NCBI RefSeq assembly: GCF_027579695.1
Contig: NC_083590.1
Span: 21,223,610 to 21,287,609 of the forward strand
Length of the DNA stretch: 64,000 nucleotides
Source: Neoarius graeffei
Lineage: Eukaryota; Chordata; Actinopteri; Siluriformes; Ariidae
Direction: 5' to 3'
Made by a program: the position numbers and the translations under genes. Below the pieces are notes generated by a model. It searched no databases. It saw only the letters and a program-made list of their open reading frames with translations, and had not been told where the DNA came from. Below are positions 57,601-63,600 of the stretch, in pieces. Positions within the stretch are counted from its first letter, which is position 1. The number at the start of each line of letters is the position of its first letter.

Positions 57601-60600
57601 TGAAAATAAAACACTGATGTATTTGACCTGATAGTTATCTCATCTCATCTCATTATCTCTAGCTGCTTTATCCTGTTCTGCAGGCAAGCTGGAGCCTATC
57701 CCAGCTGACTACGGGCGAGAGGCGGGGTACACCCTGGACAAGTCGCCAGGTCATCACAGGGCTGACACAGACAACCATTCACACTCACATTCACACCTAC
57801 GGTCAATTTAGAGTCACCAGTTAACCTAACCTGCATGTCTTTGGACTGTGGGGGAAACCGGAGCACCCGAAGGAAACCCACGCGGACATGGGGAGAACAT
57901 GCAAACTCCGCACAGAAAGGCCCTCGTCGGCCACGGGGCTCGAACCCGGACCTTCTTGCTGTGAGGCGACAGCGCTAACCACTACACCACCGTGCCACCC
58001 CCTGATAGTTATATTATATATAATTATATGTTACATTATTCATTTTATAATGCTTACCAAAACCTATAAATATCACATTATGATAACATTACAGTATTTG
58101 TTAATTGTTATTGCTAACATTCATAGCTAATTATCATCAGCTTTATATTTTGAAGTGTTTGTGATCAGACTTCTTGTATACTCACCCTTATCCACAAGAG
58201 GGCGCAATCATAACATCCAAAAGACATTTTCTCATTTCTATTGTAAATTCTCTTTTTGTTGATCCTGAAGGGGAATGCTGGAGCTCCAGGACCACCAGGA
58301 TTGATTGGACTTCCTGGAGTTGGGATTCAGGGAGAAAAGGCAATCTTTTTTGTTTGTTGGTTTGTTTCCTTTTTATCCAGCCCTTTTTCGGAACTACATG
58401 AATGTGTGCACAACTCATGAGCAACAGGAGTGATCATGCATTACAAATCTATGTAACTGTTCTGGTTTCCTAAAGAGAAACTTTTTCTTTCAAATACAGG
58501 GTGAACAAGGACCAGTTGGGCCACCGGGCATTAGAGGAGCTCCTGGTGTGGGTATTGTAGGCCCAAAGGCGAGTGCTACAAATATGACTGACCTGCTTTT
58601 GAGTTCTCTTTGAGGAAGCAGGAAATGTAATATAGAAATAAGGGTGTCTATTATATATTTTTGCAGAATTTAATGTATTATTAAATTGAAAATGTCTCGT
58701 TGTGATTCAGTCATTTTGGGAAGTCATCATCACATCACATCACATCACATATATAAATGTGTCATTCTGTTGCACTGATAAATGTTAATTGCTTTCCAGG
58801 GGGATCAGGGCTTCCCTGGTGAACATGGACCTCAAGGAGAAAAAAGCATCGGAGAACCTGGACCAAAAGTACAGACTTTGATAATAATGTATAATAAGTA
58901 CATTAATAAGGACATACATGAAATACTTATATATAGTTTAGAACTATAATCTATAATAACTGATAGGACACAACACAGGTATGTCAATTATTTAAAATTG
59001 ACACAAGAAAAATCAAACAAATGATTAAAGATAGACTACCTTTCAGATTTTTCAAGCGTAGGTCATAAAAATAATTTTCCCCGACACCCAATTAATTTTG
59101 TTTAGTGGACCGAAAGCTACTGAATTCGAATCACAGACTTCCAATTTTATAAGTTTTTAAAATAGAACAATTAATGAATTTAAGGCCATGTGGCCCTAAA
59201 TTCTCCGCTATTTTTTCCTGCTTCACCATGACCCAATTCAAGATACTACGTCATGCATGACGTGGTGGGCTTTCCCCGTTCGCACAAGGCATTGTGCGAT
59301 ACAAATTTGAGACAGGAGAGAAAAATGGAGGATGTGAATGAAACGTGAAAGACCGACTACAGTAACAGAAAGTGAGAAGATGTTAGGTTACATACGAAGG
59401 AAAGGAAACGCTGGACCAAACTAATAAATATCGGCAGTCAGCGAGCACCTCGGTGTGATCAGCTGTTCGTTTAGCGACAGAATGATGGAACTGTCAGTGC
59501 ACGGTCAAAGGTAAACCTGTAGGTGGCAGTAATGCAACACTGTGGATGCCAGCTGCTGGAAAACCCAAGAAGAAGGTAAACCTGCGCATGCGCACACAGA
59601 CTTCCTGTCTGCTTGACTGCACGAAGCGAGTGATTTCATGTACATTATTTGCTTTAATCCCCTCAAATTAAATACAGTGGTGCTTGAAAATTTGTGGACC
59701 CTTTGAAATTTTCTATATTTCTGCATAAATATGACCTAAAACATCATCAGATTTTCACACAAGTCCTAAAAGTAGATAAAGAGAACCCAGTTAAACAAAT
59801 GAGACAAAAAAATTATACTTGCTCATTTATTTATTGAGGAAAATGATCCAATATTACATATCTGTGTGTGGCAAAAGTATGTGAACCTCTAGGATTATCA
59901 GTTAATTTGAAGGTGAAATTAGAGTCAGGTGTTTTCAATCAATGGGATGACAATCAGGTGTGAGTGGGCACCCTGTTTTATTTAATGAACAGGGACCTAT
60001 CAAAGTCTGATCTTCACAAAACATGTTTGTGGAAGTGTATCATGGCACGAACAAAGGAGATTTCTGAGGACCTCAGAAAAAGCGTTGTTGATGCTCATCA
60101 GGCTGGAAAAGGTTACAAAACCATCTCTAAGGAGTTTGGACTCCACCAATCCACAGTCAAACAGATTGTGTACAAATGGAGGAAATTCAAGACCATTGTT
60201 ACCCTCTCCAAGAATGGTCGACCAACAAAGATCACTCCAAGAGCAAGGCGTGTAATAGTTGGCGAGGTCACAAAGGACCCCAGGGTAACTTTTAAGCAAC
60301 TGAAGGCCTCTCTCACATTGGCTAATGTTCATGAGTCCACCATCAGGAGAACACTGAACAACAATGGTGTGCATGGCAGGGTTGCAAGTAGAAAGCCATT
60401 GCTCTCCAAAAAGATCACTGCTGCTCGTCTGCAGTTTGCTAAAGATCATGTGGACAAGCCAGAAGGCTATTGGAAAAATGTTTTGTGGATGGATGAGACC
60501 AAAATAGAACTTTTTGGTTTAAATGAGAAGCGTTATGTTTGGAGAAAGGAAAATACTGCATTCCAGCATAAGAACCTTATGCCATCTGTGAAACATGGTG

Positions 60601-63600
60601 GTGGTAGTATCATGGTTTGGGCCTGTTTTGCTGCATCTGGGCCAGGACGGCTTGCCATCACGGATGGAACAATGAATTCTGAATTATACCAGTGAATTCT
60701 AAAGGAAAATGTCAGGACATCTGTCCATGAACTGAATCTCAAGAGAAGGTGGGTCATGCAGAAAGACAACGACCCTAAGCACACAAGTCGTTCTACCAAA
60801 GAATGGTTAAAGAAAAATAAAGTTAATGTTTTGGAATGGCCAAGTTAAAGTCCTGACCTTAATCCAATCGAAATGTTGTGGAAGGACCTGAAGCGAGCAG
60901 TTCATGTGAGGAAACCCACCAACATCCCAGAGCTGAAGCTGTTCTGTACGGAGGAATGGGCTAAAATTCCTCCAAGCTGGTGTGCAGGACTGATCAACAG
61001 TTACCGGAAACGTTTAGTTGCAGTTATTGCTGCACAAGGGGGTCACACCAGATACTGAAAGCAAAGGTTCACATACTTTTGCCACTCACAGATATGTATT
61101 ATTGGATCATTTTCCTCAATAAATAAACAACCAAGTATAATATTTTTGTCTCATTTGTTGAACTGGGTTCTCTTTATCTACTTTTAGGACGTGTGTGAAA
61201 ATCTGATGTTGTTTTAGGCCATATTTATGCAGAAACATAGAAAATTCTAAAGGGTTCACAAATTTTCAAGCACTACTGTAACTTCCCAGTTACAGTATAA
61301 TGGCCTGATATTTTGTGACATATTACAGAAATAAACCTATATCACAATGACCAAATTTCAGCAGGAACTACTGTAAATTTCACTGATTTTATGAAATTGA
61401 AAGGCCGTCTAGCTTTAAAAGGACAATAAACAGAGTCTAGACTTTGTGTTGAAGTATTACCAGCTGACAGTAATTCGAACATTAAGGAATTTTTCTTATA
61501 TAGAAATATTTTACTTTGCTGTATTCATTATTGCTAATGATCCATTATTTCAGCCAGAAGAGTAATTACTACAGTTTAGTTGATGATACCATATCTTAGT
61601 CACCTACAGTAAAACCCAGTTGGTGTAGATCTGTGACAGCTTCACTGTAGATGTCTGTAAATATTATGTATGTTCCAGGGGGAGCCAGGATCAGATGGCA
61701 GTCCGGGAATTCCTGGCATCCCAGGAGAAGATGGCGCTGTAGGACCCAAGGTAGGGTCAGGGTTCATTTTTAGAGACCTTACAGCTAGCTGAAAAATAAA
61801 AACGATGTGTAAATGAATAGACTGGATACTGTTTCGCGAGAGGCCATAATCTAAATCGGTGACTTCAATCCAAAAGCTCCGCTTTCAGGTTACTAAAATG
61901 ACCTGTGTGTCATTTATGCCTCTAAGGTTGACAGACTTTTCTTGAGTAGGAACATCGGGGATGGATTTCTTCAACAGCATCTGGCCCACCACCTCTAAAC
62001 AAGCACTTTCCTTGAAACTAGAAGAAAATGGGGGATAGAAAATAAGGACTTAAAACGATGATCACATTTTTTTCTGTCGTGTACTGTAATAATACGCAAC
62101 ATAAAAGCAAGGGACCTTTTAAAAAAGTGAAATTTGAGATAAAGATGTCCACTTTGTTGCAAGATCAAACTGTGTAATTGTGTAAATCTTTGTAATTGTC
62201 TTTTGTTTTGTTCCTCTTGGTTTATCGGCACATATGGGACGTTAGGGTGAGAAGGGTTTACCAGGCCTGCAAGGTCCTGATGGTGCACCAGGAAAAGGGA
62301 TTCCAGGAGAAAAGGTTAATGATACAGTCTCATTGTGTAGATATCACTGGAGCTTGTGAATATGAACTGTGGGATGAATTATGAATGATGTTGATGTGTG
62401 ATGTCACCAAAGGGTGATCAAGGTGACCGAGGGATTCGTGGTCTTCCAGGATCTCCAGGACCTGCAGGACCACCAGGGGCGAAGGTAAATATTGAGTCAT
62501 TCAGTATTGAGTAATAAATAACAAACCTTAATCATTGACAAATTGCAGTTATTAGAAAACAACTTCATGGTGATAACAGTAACTCCACTTCATATTGGAT
62601 CACATGACGTTGATTATTTTCCTATAACAGCACAACCCCAAGGGATTTATTATGTGCATAAAAATAGGTTTATGTGCAGCATCCATGATATACAAGCTCT
62701 TTTGCTTTAACTGTTACTATAGAAACAATAATACATTACAGGCATTTAGCAGATACTCTTATCCAGATTAGCTTGGGCAGCAGTTGGGGGTTAGGTGCTT
62801 TGCTCAAGGGCACTTCAGCCATCCCTGCTGGTCCAGGGAATCAAACCAGCAACCTTTTGGTCCTAAAACTGCTTCTCAAACCATTAGGCCATGGCTTCTG
62901 AAAGACTATGTTAATATAAACTGCTGTTATAGAAAATGAATCAACACCTTCTGCCCAATCAAAGTGGAACACTGTGGTGTAAGCAGGTTTAATGCACATG
63001 TAGCTTTCTGCTTCCAATTTACGAGTTTGAGCTTAACATGATAAGCAGCAGTGTTGTAGTCGAGTCACTAAACCTCGAGCCCGAGTCCAGTCTCGAGTCC
63101 CAAGTGTTCAAGTCCGAGTCATTATAAAAAATTTCAAGTCCGAGTCGAGTCCACTATTGATTCGAATCGAGTCCGAGAACAAGACTCCAACCACACCATT
63201 TGACGGTGGCTGTTGCTGCCTTTATGTGAAAGCGTCTCTGCTACTGTGTTGGACTAACGTTTCTGCTCGACCGCCCCATTTTAGTTAATAATTTATAGAT
63301 AAAAAGCTTCTTCATCACTCAGCAAGCCCCGCCCACTATTAACAGGGCAAATAACATGAGAGAGGGTTAACACTAGCTAGTTTGTAGCTCAGCAAACCCC
63401 GCCCACTATCAACAGGGCAATGAACATAGCGTGTCACTTCCTTCTCTGGGTGGAGTCTTACCAAATGACGATTGAATTTCGAGGTTGTCCCCGTCGTCTC
63501 CTCGATAGTTCTTCTACATATGGAACACATAGCAGTGCATTTTTTCCCACTGCACGAGAAGTCTGTATAAGCAAAGCGGACAATCCTAGAGGCGTTCTCT

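Larger units (their letters stand above)
59029..61414. mobile_element. TTAA-flanked element interrupted by a Tc1, in col28a1 intron 17
   Basis: TTAA at 59025-59028 and 61415-61418; ends AGATAGACTACCTTTCA and, inverted, AGCTAGACGGCCTTTCA. About 780 bp without the Tc1. No transposase found; same TTAA|AG ends as four other elements here. Confidence 0.7.
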
